Shown here: positions 26,683-39,147 of the stretch, one piece after another
How the letters are laid out: the number at the start of each line of letters is the position of its first letter
Position numbering within the stretch: the first letter of the stretch is position 1
Source: Burkholderiales bacterium
Lineage (GTDB): Bacteria > Pseudomonadota > Gammaproteobacteria > Burkholderiales > Burkholderiaceae
Direction of reading: 5' to 3'
Assembly (NCBI GenBank): GCA_026225235.1
Contig: JAMFSK010000098.1
Span: 96,649-160,648, forward strand
DNA: 64,000 nucleotides
Position numbers and translations under genes: made by a program
Notes under the pieces: model-generated
Told to the model about the DNA's origin: nothing
Databases searched by the model: none
What the model saw: the letters and a program-made list of their open reading frames with translations, nothing else

Positions 26683-27900
26683 TCAGTTTTTTCCCGACAC
26701 CGGGCGCACTCGCGAAGCGGCGGTCCGCGCACGCTCACGCGCTTCTTCGATGCTCGGAGCCGACGAGACGGCGACACCCATGCGACGTTTCGAAAAACTT
26801 TCGGGCTTGCCGAACAGACGCAAGTCCGTGTGCGGGACGGCCAACGCTTCGGCAACGCCCTCGAACGCGATCGCGCGTTCGTCGAGCTGGCCGTAGATCA
26901 CTGCCGACGCGCCGATTTCACGCATCCCGGTATCGACCGGGAAACCAAGGATCGCGCGTGCATGCAATTCGAATTCCGACTGGCGTTGCGTGATCAGCGT
27001 GACGAGACCGGTGTCGTGCGGACGCGGACTCACTTCGGAGAACCACACATCGTCGCCGCGTACAAACAATTCGACGCCGAAAAGGCCGCGTCCGCCGAGC
27101 GCGGTCGTCACTTTGTCGGCCACATCTCGCGCCCGTTCGAGTGCCAGCGCGCTCATCGGTTGCGGTTGCCACGATTCGACGTAGTCCCCGGCTTCCTGCA
27201 GATGGCCGATCGGCTCGCAGAAACGGGTTTCGATCTGCCCGTCAGCGCCGCGCGCGCGCACGGTCAGTAAGGTGATCTCGTACTCGAACTGGATAAAGCC
27301 TTCGACGATCACCCGGCCGCCCTTGACGCGTCCGCCTGACATGGCGTAGTTCCACGCTGTCTCGACATCAGCCTCGGTCCGGAGTACCGACTGCCCCTTG
27401 CCCGATGACGACATCACCGGTTTGACGACGCACGGGAAACCGATGCCGCCCGCAATCGCCGCACGCAGTGCGTCGAGCGAGTCGGCAAATGCGTAGGGCG
27501 ACGTCGGCAGACCAAGTTCTTCGGCGGCCAGGCGGCGAATCCCTTCGCGGTTCATCGTCAGTTGCGTGGCGCGGGCGGTCGGGATCACTTCGGCAAGGCC
27601 ATCGCGTTCGATTTCGGCCAGCGCATCGGTCGCGATCGCTTCGATCTCGGGGACCACGAGATGGGGTCGTTCGCGTTCAATCAATTCGCGCAGGGCCTTT
27701 GGATCGGTCATGTCGATCACGAACGCGCGGTGCGCGACCTGATGGCCCGGCGCATCGGCATAGCGATCGACGGCAATCGTTTCCACGCCAAGGCGCTGCA
27801 GCGCAATAATCACTTCCTTGCCAAGCTCGCCGGCTCCGAGCAGCATCACGCGCGTCGCCGTACCCGAGAGTGGCGTTCCGATTGCGTTACCGATCGTCAT
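26683..27900 (-). CDS. purT: Formate-dependent GAR formyltransferase
   Basis: PurT makes formyl-GAR from formate, ATP and GAR without folate. The 405-aa ATP-grasp protein shows [53 protein letters not shown] (the ATP-binding lid), [20 protein letters not shown] and [19 protein letters not shown] with a 6-base spacer supports the ATG at 27898-27900; an in-frame ATG at 27936 lacks family support. It is followed after 12 bp by the lysozyme-inhibitor-like gene, an odd pairing. It complements purD at 4422-5696. Confidence 0.96.
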   Translation of the reverse strand: MTIGNAIGTPLSGTATRVMLLGAGELGKEVIIALQRLGVETIAVDRYADAPGHQVAHRAFVIDMTDPKALRELIERERPHLVVPEIEAIATDALAEIERDGLAEVIPTARATQLTMNREGIRRLAAEELGLPTSPYAFADSLDALRAAIAGGIGFPCVVKPVMSSSGKGQSVLRTEADVETAWNYAMSGGRVKGGRVIVEGFIQFEYEITLLTVRARGADGQIETRFCEPIGHLQEAGDYVESWQPQPMSALALERARDVADKVTTALGGRGLFGVELFVRGDDVWFSEVSPRPHDTGLVTLITQRQSEFELHARAILGFPVDTGMREIGASAVIYGQLDERAIAFEGVAEALAVPHTDLRLFGKPESFSKRRMGVAVSSAPSIEEARERARTAASRVRPVSGKN

Positions 27901-28070
27901 CGCGTTCTCCGTAAAAAAGTGCGCCGATCCTATCACGGGCGGACTTTGCGGTCTTCCTCCCAGGGCGAGGCCACGGGCAACGTGCCGGCTCCTGTCCAGC
28001 GCCCCGCTATCGCCGCGCGACGCCGCCGTTTAGAATCCGCCGGAACCCTGGCCTCTCGAGAATCGACTCC

Positions 28071-29585
28071 ATGACCGACGCCGCCCTACCGTACCAGCCG
28101 CCGATTCGCGTGATTTATCCGGCACTCATGCTCGTGATGTTTCTCGCCGCGCTCGATCAGACCATCGTCTCGACCGCGCTGCCCACCATCGTCGGCGAAT
28201 TCGGCGGCCTGTCGCAGTTGTCATGGGTCGTGACGGCCTACCTGCTGACCTCGACGATCGTGGTGCCGCTCTATGGCAAGTTCGGTGACCTGTTCGGCCG
28301 CAAGGTCGTGCTGCAGATCGCGATCGTGCTGTTCCTGCTCGGCTCCGCCCTATGCGGCGTCGTGCAGGACATGACCTGGCTGATCCTGATGCGCGCGCTG
28401 CAGGGGCTCGGTGGGGGTGGCCTGATGGTGTCGTCGATTGCGGCGATCGGCGATATCGTGCCGCCGGCAGAACGCGGCCGCTATCAAGGACTGATTGGCG
28501 CCGTGTTCGGCCTGTCGACGGTCATCGGGCCATTGCTCGGCGGGTATCTTGTCGAACACCTCTCGTGGCGCTGGATCTTCTATATCAATCTGCCACTGGG
28601 TGTGCTCGCGATGATCGTGCTCGGTCTCGTGTTCAAGCCCCATACGCGCAGCGTTCAACACAAGATCGATTATCCGGGCGCCATTTTCATGGCCGCTGGA
28701 CTCACGTGCGTGATCCTCTTCACAAGCGAAGGCGGTACGACGCTGCCGTGGTCGTCGATCGAACTCTGGTTGCTGCTGATCCTCGGCATCGTGCTGCTGG
28801 TGGGCTTCGTCCTCGAAGAGCGCACGGCGCCCGAGCCCTTGATGCCGCTCGAGTTGTTTCGCGAGCGTGTGTTCAATATCGCGGGTGCGGTCGGCTTTAT
28901 CGTCGGCCTCGCGATGTTTGGTTCCATCACTTTCCTGCCCCTGTACCTGCAGGTCGTCAAAGGGGCATCGCCGACCTCCGCCGGGCTCCAGTTGTTGCCG
29001 ATGATGGCCGGCATCATCGTGGCGTCGGTGACCTCGGGCCGGCTGATCAGCAGGATCGGACGCTACAAGATGTTTCCGATCGCTGGCACCGCGATCATGA
29101 CCGTGGCGATGACGCTGCTGTCGACGCTGCAGATCGATACGCCGCTTCGTGTGCTCAACGGCTATATGCTGCTGCTCGGACTCGGGCTGGGGATGGTCAT
29201 GCAGGTTCTGATTCTTGCGGTGCAAAACGCGGTTGAATTCCGGCATATGGGCGTCGCAACATCGGGCGCCACACTGTTCCGATCGATTGGCGGCTCCATC
29301 GGTGTCGCCCTGTTCGGCGCGATTTTTTCGAATGGCCTGGCGAACCGGCTTGAGGCCCTTCTTGCTCCGGGTACGGCGCTGCCGCCGGGTCTCGGACCTA
29401 CGACGATCCACCAGTTGGCGGAGCCCATGCGGCATGACTATCTGCTCGCGTTTTCAGGCTCACTGCATGCTGTGTTCCTGGTCGCGGCGGCCGTTTCGCT
29501 GCTGGGGTTCGTGCTTACCTGGTTCATGACCGAGGTGCCCCTGCGTCATCATGAAAAAGGGAGCGCGGCGCCGGCCATCGAATAG
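28071..29585 (+). CDS. MFS transporter, DHA2 (14-helix) drug:H+ antiporter family
   Basis: The 504-aa protein is polytopic with about 14 membrane helices. The N-terminus [20 protein letters not shown] and the loop [12 protein letters not shown] (motif A) are characteristic of EmrB/QacA-like DHA2 exporters. [21 protein letters not shown] matches antiporter motif C. The Asp in ALDQT (helix 1, motif D1) is kept. There is no membrane-fusion partner (EmrA) nearby, so it probably works alone as a proton-driven efflux pump in the inner membrane. Substrates are unknown. It is divergent from purT (gap 170 bp). Confidence 0.9.
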   Translation: MTDAALPYQPPIRVIYPALMLVMFLAALDQTIVSTALPTIVGEFGGLSQLSWVVTAYLLTSTIVVPLYGKFGDLFGRKVVLQIAIVLFLLGSALCGVVQDMTWLILMRALQGLGGGGLMVSSIAAIGDIVPPAERGRYQGLIGAVFGLSTVIGPLLGGYLVEHLSWRWIFYINLPLGVLAMIVLGLVFKPHTRSVQHKIDYPGAIFMAAGLTCVILFTSEGGTTLPWSSIELWLLLILGIVLLVGFVLEERTAPEPLMPLELFRERVFNIAGAVGFIVGLAMFGSITFLPLYLQVVKGASPTSAGLQLLPMMAGIIVASVTSGRLISRIGRYKMFPIAGTAIMTVAMTLLSTLQIDTPLRVLNGYMLLLGLGLGMVMQVLILAVQNAVEFRHMGVATSGATLFRSIGGSIGVALFGAIFSNGLANRLEALLAPGTALPPGLGPTTIHQLAEPMRHDYLLAFSGSLHAVFLVAAAVSLLGFVLTWFMTEVPLRHHEKGSAAPAIE

Positions 29586-29771
29586 GCCGAAGAAGCGCGA
29601 AGCGTAAGACTTCGCCTTCTCGACGCCACTTGAGATACGTCGGCATCCGTCTATCGTTCTTGCGACAGCGGCGCCTCCGCAATCCGGGCGGCATTCGCCG
29701 CCGCACCACGCCGATCGTCTGAACGATGGCGGTTTTCTATTAACCCGAGCGGCCCTTGCCGACCGACCTCC

Positions 29772-31940
29772 ATGTCTTCCTCCCTTTCCCGCATCCCCGA
29801 CGCCACGAGCCTGCCCGAACTCACGCTGCGCGGCATGATTCTCGGCGCACTGATCACGGTGGTCTTCACCGCGTCGAACGTCTATCTCGGCCTCAAGGTC
29901 GGCCTGACGTTTTCGTCGTCGATCCCGGCGGCGGTGATCTCGATGGCGGTGCTGCGCGCTCTGCGTGGTGGCAATATCCTCGAAAACAACATGGTTCAGA
30001 CTCAGGCGTCGGCGGCCGGCACGTTGTCGTCGATCATCTTCGTGATGCCGGGCCTGCTGATGATCGGGCACTGGCATGGTTTCCCGTTCTGGCAGACGCT
30101 GGGGATCTGTGCAGCGGGTGGCATGCTGGGTGTCGTATTCACGATCCCGTTACGCCGCGCCATGGTCGTCGACAGCGACCTGCCTTACCCCGAGGGGGTG
30201 GCGGCGGCAGAGATCCTGCGCATCGGAAGCGCGCCACTCGAAGGCGTCGATGTCGAAGCGCAGAGACAGCCTGCTGACCGCACCGGCGTAACCTGGGGTG
30301 CGGGTGCGCAAAATAGAGCGTCCGACGTGAGCGAACCAGCGGGTCAAAGCGCTTCAGGCTCGAGCACCAGCGCGTCAGGGCACGCTGAAGCAGGGGCCCG
30401 CGAAATCGCCCTTGGCGGCATCGTCGCGGCGCTCTTCAGCTTCGCGACGGCGGGTCTTAAGATTTTCGGTGAGAGTATTACCGCATGGGTGCCGGCCGGC
30501 GCCGCGGTCTTTCGCCTGACCACCGGCTTCTCGCTCGCCCTGATCGGTGCAGGCTACCTGATCGGCATCGTCTCGGGCCTGGCGATCCTGCTTGGTATGG
30601 TGTTGACCTGGGGTGTCGCCGTGCCCGTGCTGACCTCGACAACCATCCACCCAGCCGGGCAAGCACTCTCTGAATTCGCGACCGGCCTATGGGCGCACAA
30701 CGTCCGCTTCATCGGGGCCGGTACCATCGGCATCGCCGCAATCTGGACACTGATCACTCTGGTCAAACCGATGATCGAGGGCGTCAAGACCTCGTTCTCC
30801 GTCCTGGGCAGCGCACGTCAGCACCGCGATGGCCGCCTGGTCGTCGGACGGACTGAACAGGATCTCGCGCCACGCTGGATCATCCTGATCACGCTGGTCC
30901 TTGTCGTCGTCTGGCTGGTGACCTTTGGCGCTTTCCTGTCGGATGCGCCGCTCACGTTCGGCTTGATCGCTTCACTGGTGTTGTGCGGCGTGGTGTTCGC
31001 CGTCGTGTTCGGGTTTCTGGTCGCCGCGGCGTGCGGCTATATGGCCGGCCTGGTCGGTTCATCGACCAGTCCGATCTCGGGCATCGGTATCGTCGCCGTG
31101 ATTCTGGTCTCGCTGCTGATTCTCGGGGTGAGCCAGGTCAGCGGGCTGCTCGCCAGCAACGAGGGCCGCCAGCTCGCCATCGCGCTCGCCTTGTTCACGA
31201 CGTCGGCCGTAATCGCGGTGGCAACGATCTCGAACGACAATCTTCAGGATCTGAAGACCGGCTGGCTCGTCGGGGCAACACCGTGGCGCCAGCAAGTCGC
31301 GCTGCTGATCGGTTGTGTGGTCGGCGCGGCCGTGATTCCGCCCGTGCTGAATCTGCTCTACAACGCTTATGGTTTTGCCGGTGCGCTGCCCCATGCAGGC
31401 ATGGACCCGGCACAGGCTTTGTCGGCGCCACAGGCCACCTTGATGACCGCGATCGCCACGGGGATCTTCACGCACCAGCTCGACTGGTCGATGCTCTGCA
31501 TCGGCCTCGTGCTCGGCGCCGTGCTGATCGCAATCGACGCCTGGCTGGCCAGGCGCGGCGGCGTCGCACGGTTGCCGGTGATTGCCGTCGGGATCGGGAT
31601 CTACTTGCCGCCGACAATCGGCTCCGTGCTCGTGATTGGCTCGGTACTCAGTTGGGCGATCGAGTGGGTGCTGAAGCGGCGCGCAAAGGCACGGAACGTC
31701 GACTACGCGGCATTCGCCGACCACGCGAACCGGCGCGGCGTGCTGCTCGCGTCAGGCCTCATCGTGGGAGAAAGCCTGGTGGGGGTGGTGATGGCCGGCG
31801 TCGTCGGCTTTACCGGGAAGGACGCACCGCTTGCGATCGTCGGCAGCGGTTTTGCCGCGACGTCCGAGTGGCTCGCGTTGGTGGCGTTTGTGATGGTGTG
31901 TCTGATGATCGCGCGACGCGTGCTGGCGGCGGCCCGCTGA
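29772..31940 (+). CDS. OPT-family oligopeptide/metal-complex transporter
   Basis: This 722-aa integral membrane protein has about 14-16 helices. LTLRGMILGALITVVFTASNVYLG at the N-terminus, ENNMVQTQASAAGTLSSIIF and the GLVGSSTSPISGIGI loop are diagnostic of the OPT superfamily. Bacterial members carry peptides or metal-siderophore-like chelates by proton symport. A cytoplasmic-type loop at about residues 155-210 contains a Ser/Ala/Gly-rich low-complexity stretch between LEGVDVEAQ and EIALGGIVAALF. The gene follows the MFS gene by 186 bp and is convergent with the unknown gene at 31954 (13-bp gap). Substrate is not predictable. Confidence 0.9.
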   Translation: MSSSLSRIPDATSLPELTLRGMILGALITVVFTASNVYLGLKVGLTFSSSIPAAVISMAVLRALRGGNILENNMVQTQASAAGTLSSIIFVMPGLLMIGHWHGFPFWQTLGICAAGGMLGVVFTIPLRRAMVVDSDLPYPEGVAAAEILRIGSAPLEGVDVEAQRQPADRTGVTWGAGAQNRASDVSEPAGQSASGSSTSASGHAEAGAREIALGGIVAALFSFATAGLKIFGESITAWVPAGAAVFRLTTGFSLALIGAGYLIGIVSGLAILLGMVLTWGVAVPVLTSTTIHPAGQALSEFATGLWAHNVRFIGAGTIGIAAIWTLITLVKPMIEGVKTSFSVLGSARQHRDGRLVVGRTEQDLAPRWIILITLVLVVVWLVTFGAFLSDAPLTFGLIASLVLCGVVFAVVFGFLVAAACGYMAGLVGSSTSPISGIGIVAVILVSLLILGVSQVSGLLASNEGRQLAIALALFTTSAVIAVATISNDNLQDLKTGWLVGATPWRQQVALLIGCVVGAAVIPPVLNLLYNAYGFAGALPHAGMDPAQALSAPQATLMTAIATGIFTHQLDWSMLCIGLVLGAVLIAIDAWLARRGGVARLPVIAVGIGIYLPPTIGSVLVIGSVLSWAIEWVLKRRAKARNVDYAAFADHANRRGVLLASGLIVGESLVGVVMAGVVGFTGKDAPLAIVGSGFAATSEWLALVAFVMVCLMIARRVLAAAR

Positions 31941-31953
31941 GCCGCCTTAAACC

Positions 31954-32952
31954 TTAGACGAACGCGTCAACCGTCGGGATCTCGCCGCGTGGAGCAATAT
32001 CGACGTCGAGCAAGGTGATCGCCGCGAACGACGACCATACCGAGGACCACCCGGCACGCATCGGCGCGTTTTGCTTGAAGGTCGCCTGATCGACGGGACC
32101 CAGCACTTTCGCGCCATACCCATTGTCGAGATAGCCACCTGTGCGCTCGTAAATTCCACGGCGGGTTCGATCCGGCCTCACCGGCAACTCGCCGGTTTGC
32201 AGGTACTTGTTCACGTTCAAGGCAAAGCGGTTGAAATCGATCGCTCCGTCGATCCATTCCTCGAGATCAGACGTATCGACCAGCGAGTCGGTCACTTCCG
32301 AATACCGGACTCTGCCCAGGTGTTCGTCGATGAAATACGGCTGGTTCAGTTCGATCGGCACCGGCTGCGGCGGCTCGTGATTCGGAAACCCAAGCACCTC
32401 GACCGCAGCAATGTTCATTTCACCGATGGCGGTCATCAATTCAGGTTGCTGCGTCAGGTACTGGCTCAACTGATTCGATTGCATCTCGTCGAGATCTGCC
32501 CCGCTGACCACGAGCGTGCCGGGGCTGATGAGGTTGCCGTACAGCATCACCATCCGTTGCGTGAGGACCTTGAGGCGCCGGACCGGGACATTGACCCGGT
32601 AGTGCGAGAGCGCGCCCGAGAGGACGTCGGTCAGCGTGGCCGCGGTCTGCACATGCTGCCGGAAGCGATTCTGACCGCGAAAGGCCGCGCGAACCGAGGC
32701 GTACTGCCGGGGATTGAACGGTAGCGGGTCACCCGGTTTGAATGCGACGACGGGGCGGCGCAGGAACGATGACCGCTTCTCGCGGAGCGCGTCTTGGACG
32801 GCGCCCGCGAGCTGACCCGCGTCTTTTCGCTCTTGCGGCGCAATGACGCCGGGCACCTGCCGCGGCTGGGGCGACGCTACCTCACCGATCCCACCGGGGA
32901 ACGGATCAAGTTGTCCACCACCTACGCCAGGACTGGTTATGACCATTGCCAT
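31954..32952 (-). CDS. Unrecognised protein (orphan beside a tRNA)
   Basis: I do not recognise this 332-aa protein. There is no signal peptide and no membrane segment. The first ~45 residues are Gly/Pro/Ser/Gln-rich (SPGVGGGQLDPFPGGIGE) and probably flexible. The rest looks like a soluble mixed alpha/beta protein, with a Gln-rich patch (SNQLSQYLTQQPEL), an acidic stretch (DTSDLEEWIDGAIDFNRFAL) and a C-terminal aromatic/hydrophobic segment (GWSSVWSSFAAITLLDVDI). The ATG at 32950-32952 has GGGA about 8 bases upstream. It lies between an OPT transporter and the 3' end of a CAU tRNA, a place where acquired genes often sit. No plus-strand CGAA-N16-CGAA arrangement, which would mark a PIP-type box, was found upstream, so a type III effector role is unsupported. 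Confidence 0.75.
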   Translation of the reverse strand: MAMVITSPGVGGGQLDPFPGGIGEVASPQPRQVPGVIAPQERKDAGQLAGAVQDALREKRSSFLRRPVVAFKPGDPLPFNPRQYASVRAAFRGQNRFRQHVQTAATLTDVLSGALSHYRVNVPVRRLKVLTQRMVMLYGNLISPGTLVVSGADLDEMQSNQLSQYLTQQPELMTAIGEMNIAAVEVLGFPNHEPPQPVPIELNQPYFIDEHLGRVRYSEVTDSLVDTSDLEEWIDGAIDFNRFALNVNKYLQTGELPVRPDRTRRGIYERTGGYLDNGYGAKVLGPVDQATFKQNAPMRAGWSSVWSSFAAITLLDVDIAPRGEIPTVDAFV

Positions 32953-33155
32953 CGACTATTCCCAAGCAAAGTTCTCAAACGGGCTCACGGCATCAGGGGA
33001 AGCGCCCCGCCTTCCCTTGTGGGGCAAGGCGCAGCGGCAGCGGCGGTCGCCGTCTGTACACGGCGCAAGAAGCCATGGTCCAGACGCACTCTAGGCAGCT
33101 TCACCTTCATGTCGATGCACTGAGTGTGGCAGGTCTCGCGAAGCGCAAAGGCAAG

Positions 33156-33178
33156 AAAAAAGCCCCAATGAGGGGCTT
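33156..33178 (-). terminator. Intrinsic terminator of the CAU tRNA
   Basis: A 7-bp stem AAGCCCC/GGGGCTT (33160-33178, 5-base loop) is followed on the minus strand by a run of T (complement of 33156-33161), 11 bases after the tRNA 3' end. This is a canonical Rho-independent terminator. Confidence 0.85.
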
Positions 33179-33189
33179 GTTTCGGGTTT

Positions 33190-33268
<79 letters not shown>

Positions 33269-33325
33269 GGAAAGGGGATGGTCAGGCGGGACCCGCAGAA
33301 TAACGAGCCGGCCCGGATATGACAA

Positions 33326-33343
33326 GCGCCCCCGCAGGGGCGC
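33326..33343 (-). terminator. Hairpin downstream of rpoD
   Basis: A 7-bp GC stem GCGCCCC/GGGGCGC with a 4-base loop lies 128 bp past the rpoD stop and before the tRNA. It has no T-tract, so it may be a terminator or an mRNA 3'-end stabiliser. Confidence 0.4.
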
Positions 33344-33470
33344 CTGGTGAAGATGGCAAAGTTTGACGTCGAACGGGAAGGCGTCCGACGCACGTTCAGG
33401 CCCTTCCGCCACCGCCATCGACTCCGGATTTCGTCCGGGTCGGGTGGGCGACGGCGTCAGGCCCCTCGAA

Positions 33471-35960
<2,490 letters not shown>

Positions 35961-36088
35961 TACGATCTCGCCCCATCAACAGAACTTCGTCAGACACCCT
36001 GTCAAAACCCGGCCATCGCCTGCTGCGCGGCGCCGTTTCAGGTGCACCCGTCAGAAAAGACCCCGCTGAAAACCGTCAATTATAGCAG

Positions 36089-37954
36089 TCACTCGCGTGC
36101 TGCCAGTGGCGCAAGCCGTCTTCTGAGGTCAGCGGTTTGCCTCAGCAGATCAGCATATTCGGTCGTTTCTTCGGTTGTCAGCTTCGACTGTCGCGACAGG
36201 CGCTCGCAACGTTCGCGCAACGCCTCGTAATGAAGCTTCGCAAGCGCAGCGCGCAGCTCTTCGCCGGCCATGCGCTCCTGATCCTGATAACGTTCGACCG
36301 ATCCTTCGGTCTCGGGTGCGAGCAGAAGATCCCGCACGTTTTCATCATAGGTCAGAATTTCGCGAAAAATCTCTTCATATACCGGCGCATTCGCCGTATT
36401 TCGCAGCACCTCTGAAAGCAACCTGAAATCCGCGCTCTCGCCAAGCGCGCGGACATGCATCAATATCTCGTCGAACAACTCGCGCCGCTCCGCAAACGCA
36501 ATCGCCGTCCATTCATCTTCCCCGATCGCCGCGATACTGCGCGGATACATGATCAGGTTACGCAATGCGCGCTCTTCGTTGCCGGTCACCCTGCGCCGCG
36601 CGGCCTTGACCGGCGCGTCACGGACCGCGCGCTGAATCGCACCGTCGATGCCGCAGAGTGCCGCGACTTCGCCGAACGGCAAGCCCAGCCGGTCTGCCAG
36701 CATATGGACGACCTGTGTCCGGAATGCGTTCGGCGGCAGCGCCCCCAGCAGCGGTTTGGCCTCGAAGAGCGCCTTGGCCCGCCCTTCGGGCTGGTCGAGC
36801 GGCTTGTCCGCGACGATCTCGTTCAGCAGGAACTGCGAAAGCGGCAAGGCGCGCTCGACTTCGCCGGCAAACGCATCGCTGCCAAATTCACGCACAAAGC
36901 TGTCCGGGTCATGCTCGGCCGGTAAAAAGAGGAACTTGATCGTCCGGTTGTCCGCCGCATGCGGCAGACAGGCATCGAGCGCCCGTCGCGCGGCGCGGCG
37001 TCCGGCCTTGTCGCCGTCGAAGCTGAACACCACCATATCGGTCTGGCGCATCAGCTTCTGCACATGGACGGGCGTACAGGCGGTGCCCAATGTGGCCACC
37101 GCGTTCGGAAAACCGAGCTGCGCAAGCGCCACCACGTCCATATACCCTTCGACCACCAACACGTAACCCTTCTCGCGAATCGCCAGACGGGCCTCGAACA
37201 GCCCGTACAGCTCGCTGCCCTTACTAAATAGGGGCGTTTCGGGCGAATTCAAATACTTAGGCTCGCCGCCATCGAGCACCCGACCGCCGAAACCGATCAC
37301 CTGGCCCCGAATATTGCGGATCGGAAACATGACCCGATCGCGGAACCGGTCATAGCGCCGTGCCGCGCCGCCCTGCTGCGCATCGGTCTTGTCGCTCACC
37401 AGCACCAGACCGGCCTCAACAAGCGCCTCGGCACGGTAATCCTCGAACGCCGCCTCAAGATTCTGCCAGCCTCCCGGCGCATATCCGAGCCCAAAATCCT
37501 TGGCGATCGGTCCCGTGAGGCCTCGTTTCTTCAAATATTCGATGGCCTGCGGGGCGGTACGCAAAGCTTTGCGGTAATAATCGCTCGCCGATTTCATAAC
37601 GTCGACCAAGCCCGTGGTCGCTTTCCAGCTCACTCCGTCCTGACCTTCGCCGCCCGGACGGGGTTCCTGGGGCACCACCATCCCGACAGACTGCGCAAGC
37701 TCGTTGACCGCTTCGGGAAACGTCAGCCCGGCGTGCTCCATCAGGAAGTTAATCGGCGTGCCGTGGGCGCCACAGCCAAAGCAGTGATAAAACTGCTTGG
37801 TCGGACTGACGGAAAACGACGGGCTCTTTTCATTATGGAACGGACATAGCCCCATAAAATTCGCCCCGCCCTTTTTTAACTGCACATAGCGACCGACCAC
37901 CTCGACAACGTCGACGCGGTTCAACAGGTCCTGCAGGAAAGAGTGGGGAATCAA
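36089..37954 (-). CDS. dnaG: DNA primase, starting at TTG
   Basis: DnaG lays RNA primers for replication. The 621-aa protein has the CHC2-type zinc domain with Cys37, His40, Cys58 and Cys61 (LCPFHNEKSP, FYHCFGCGAHG). The TOPRIM core includes VEGYMDVVALAQLGF and FSFDGDKAGRRAARRAL, and a C-terminal helicase-binding domain follows. The start codon is TTG (37952-37954). The protein beginning IPHSFLQDLLNRVDVVEVVG is the family N-terminus and no ATG lies nearby. AAAGG is about 7 bases upstream. The weak start fits the low primase level known for this operon in E. coli. yqeY is 201 bp upstream and rpoD 128 bp downstream. Confidence 0.97.
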   Translation of the reverse strand: MIPHSFLQDLLNRVDVVEVVGRYVQLKKGGANFMGLCPFHNEKSPSFSVSPTKQFYHCFGCGAHGTPINFLMEHAGLTFPEAVNELAQSVGMVVPQEPRPGGEGQDGVSWKATTGLVDVMKSASDYYRKALRTAPQAIEYLKKRGLTGPIAKDFGLGYAPGGWQNLEAAFEDYRAEALVEAGLVLVSDKTDAQQGGAARRYDRFRDRVMFPIRNIRGQVIGFGGRVLDGGEPKYLNSPETPLFSKGSELYGLFEARLAIREKGYVLVVEGYMDVVALAQLGFPNAVATLGTACTPVHVQKLMRQTDMVVFSFDGDKAGRRAARRALDACLPHAADNRTIKFLFLPAEHDPDSFVREFGSDAFAGEVERALPLSQFLLNEIVADKPLDQPEGRAKALFEAKPLLGALPPNAFRTQVVHMLADRLGLPFGEVAALCGIDGAIQRAVRDAPVKAARRRVTGNEERALRNLIMYPRSIAAIGEDEWTAIAFAERRELFDEILMHVRALGESADFRLLSEVLRNTANAPVYEEIFREILTYDENVRDLLLAPETEGSVERYQDQERMAGEELRAALAKLHYEALRERCERLSRQSKLTTEETTEYADLLRQTADLRRRLAPLAARE

Positions 37955-38155
37955 AAGCCGCCTTTACTACCGCAAGTCTCTCCGACTCCAGCCTAACCCG
38001 CGTGCCGGACCGGAAACGTTCCGCCCCAATCGGCCGCGCCACGTTGCGCCCGGCCTACCCCGTATTCACGTCGAACCGCTCGCGCGGCCGTGTCTGTCTT
38101 GTTCGAAGCGCCCGAGCGCGCCCGTCGTACTGCTTTCGCGCTGGCTTCGCGCCGC

Positions 38156-38608
38156 TTATTTCGCGGACAAGGCCGCCTTGACCTGACCTGACACCGCCGT
38201 CATATCGGCACGGCCTGCGAGCTTGCCCTTGAGCACACCCATGACCTTGCCCATGTCCTGCGGGCCAGCCGCGCAGACTTGTGCGATAGCGGCGGCGATT
38301 TCCGCCTCGACTTCCGCCGCACTGAGCTGTTGGGGCATATAGCCGCGAAGCACCACCAGCTCCGAATCTTCCTTGTCGACAAGATCCTGCCGTCCCGCGC
38401 TCGCGAACTGCGAGATCGAATCCTTGCGCTGCTTGACGAGCTTGTCGATTACGCCGGTGATCGCTGCATCGTCCAGCTCGATTCGCTCATCGACTTCACG
38501 CTGCTTGACCGCCGCGAGCAATAACCGGATTGTGCCCAGTCGGTCCGCATCGCGCGCGCGCATCGCGGTTTTCATGTCTTCGGTGATCCGTTCCTTCAAG
38601 CTGCTCAT
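38156..38608 (-). CDS. YqeY/GatB-like tRNA amidotransferase-domain protein
   Basis: The 150-aa protein matches the YqeY family: SLKERITEDMKTAMRARDADRLGTIRLLL, RKDSISQFASAGR, LVVLRGYMPQQLS and GKVMGVLKGKLAGRADM. The fold equals the C-terminal tail domain of GatB, but the cellular role of the stand-alone protein is unknown. tRNA-dependent amidation is only a family guess. It lies between rpsU and dnaG, as often in proteobacteria. The ATG at 38606-38608 is chosen because upstream residues are not conserved; a GAGGA lies about 10 bases before it. Confidence 0.93.
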   Translation of the reverse strand: MSSLKERITEDMKTAMRARDADRLGTIRLLLAAVKQREVDERIELDDAAITGVIDKLVKQRKDSISQFASAGRQDLVDKEDSELVVLRGYMPQQLSAAEVEAEIAAAIAQVCAAGPQDMGKVMGVLKGKLAGRADMTAVSGQVKAALSAK

Positions 38609-38741
38609 CGACGGCGAGTCCTCAACACAAGATATTAGGAAATAAAGTGGCGTCTCGCCGGGAGACTGCAAGACCCACACATTCGACTCACGGGACGATC
38701 ACGCCCGGAATCAACTTCGAAAACGCATTTTCCAGCAAGAC

Positions 38742-38776
38742 AAAAACCCGCTTCGGACAATCCGCAAGCGGGTTTT
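38742..38776 (-). terminator. Terminator/attenuator after rpsU
   Basis: An 11-bp stem AAAACCCGCTT/AAGCGGGTTTT (38743-38776), 12-base loop, is followed on the minus strand by a short T run. It stands 34 bp after the rpsU stop and before yqeY-dnaG-rpoD. As in E. coli, it may let rpsU be expressed more highly than the downstream genes. Confidence 0.85.
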
Positions 38777-38809
38777 GCTTGGCGCGCCCCACATACCGGG
38801 CGCTGCCGT

Positions 38810-39022
38810 TCAATACATTTTCTTCGGCAGCATCTGGCTGCGCAGCGCCTTGAAATGGCGCTTCACCGCGGCAGCCTTCTTGCGCTTGCGCTCAGAAGTC
38901 GGCTTTTCGTAGCACTCACGCGCGCGGAGATCGGTCAACAGACCGGTTTTTTCGATCGTGCGTTTGAAGCGGCGCATCGCGACTTCGAACGGCTCGTTCT
39001 CTTTGAGTCGAATGATGGTCAT
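38810..39022 (-). CDS. rpsU: Small ribosomal subunit protein bS21
   Basis: The 70-aa basic protein starts [20 protein letters not shown] and ends [17 protein letters not shown], an unmistakable bS21. It binds the 30S platform near the anti-Shine-Dalgarno region of 16S rRNA. It heads the rpsU-yqeY-dnaG-rpoD row. A sigma-70-like promoter is visible just upstream and a strong terminator just downstream. No clear Shine-Dalgarno precedes the ATG, a trait reported for bS21 mRNAs in some bacteria. Confidence 0.98.
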   Translation of the reverse strand: MTIIRLKENEPFEVAMRRFKRTIEKTGLLTDLRARECYEKPTSERKRKKAAAVKRHFKALRSQMLPKKMY

Positions 39023-39060
39023 GATTCGAAAACGGGACTGAGAGGTTCCGACGGCTTATG

Positions 39061-39090
39061 AGTGTAGCACACGGGTTTGGCGTTTCCCAA
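39061..39090 (-). promoter_or_regulatory. Sigma-70-type promoter of rpsU operon
   Basis: On the minus strand TTGGGA (39085-39090) and TACACT (39061-39066) are separated by 18 bases. That predicts a start about 30 bases before rpsU. The match to consensus is fair (4/6 in the -35). Confidence 0.55.
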
Positions 39091-39147
39091 GCCGGGAAAT
39101 GCGCAAAAAAAAGGCAGATCGCAGACCTTTCGAGGACCGACTCCGCG

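Noticed and set aside
31954..32952. Type III effector identity for the unknown protein
   Set aside because: The flexible N-terminus is suggestive, but no CGAA-N16-CGAA (PIP-type) element is present upstream on the proper strand and no secretion genes are nearby.
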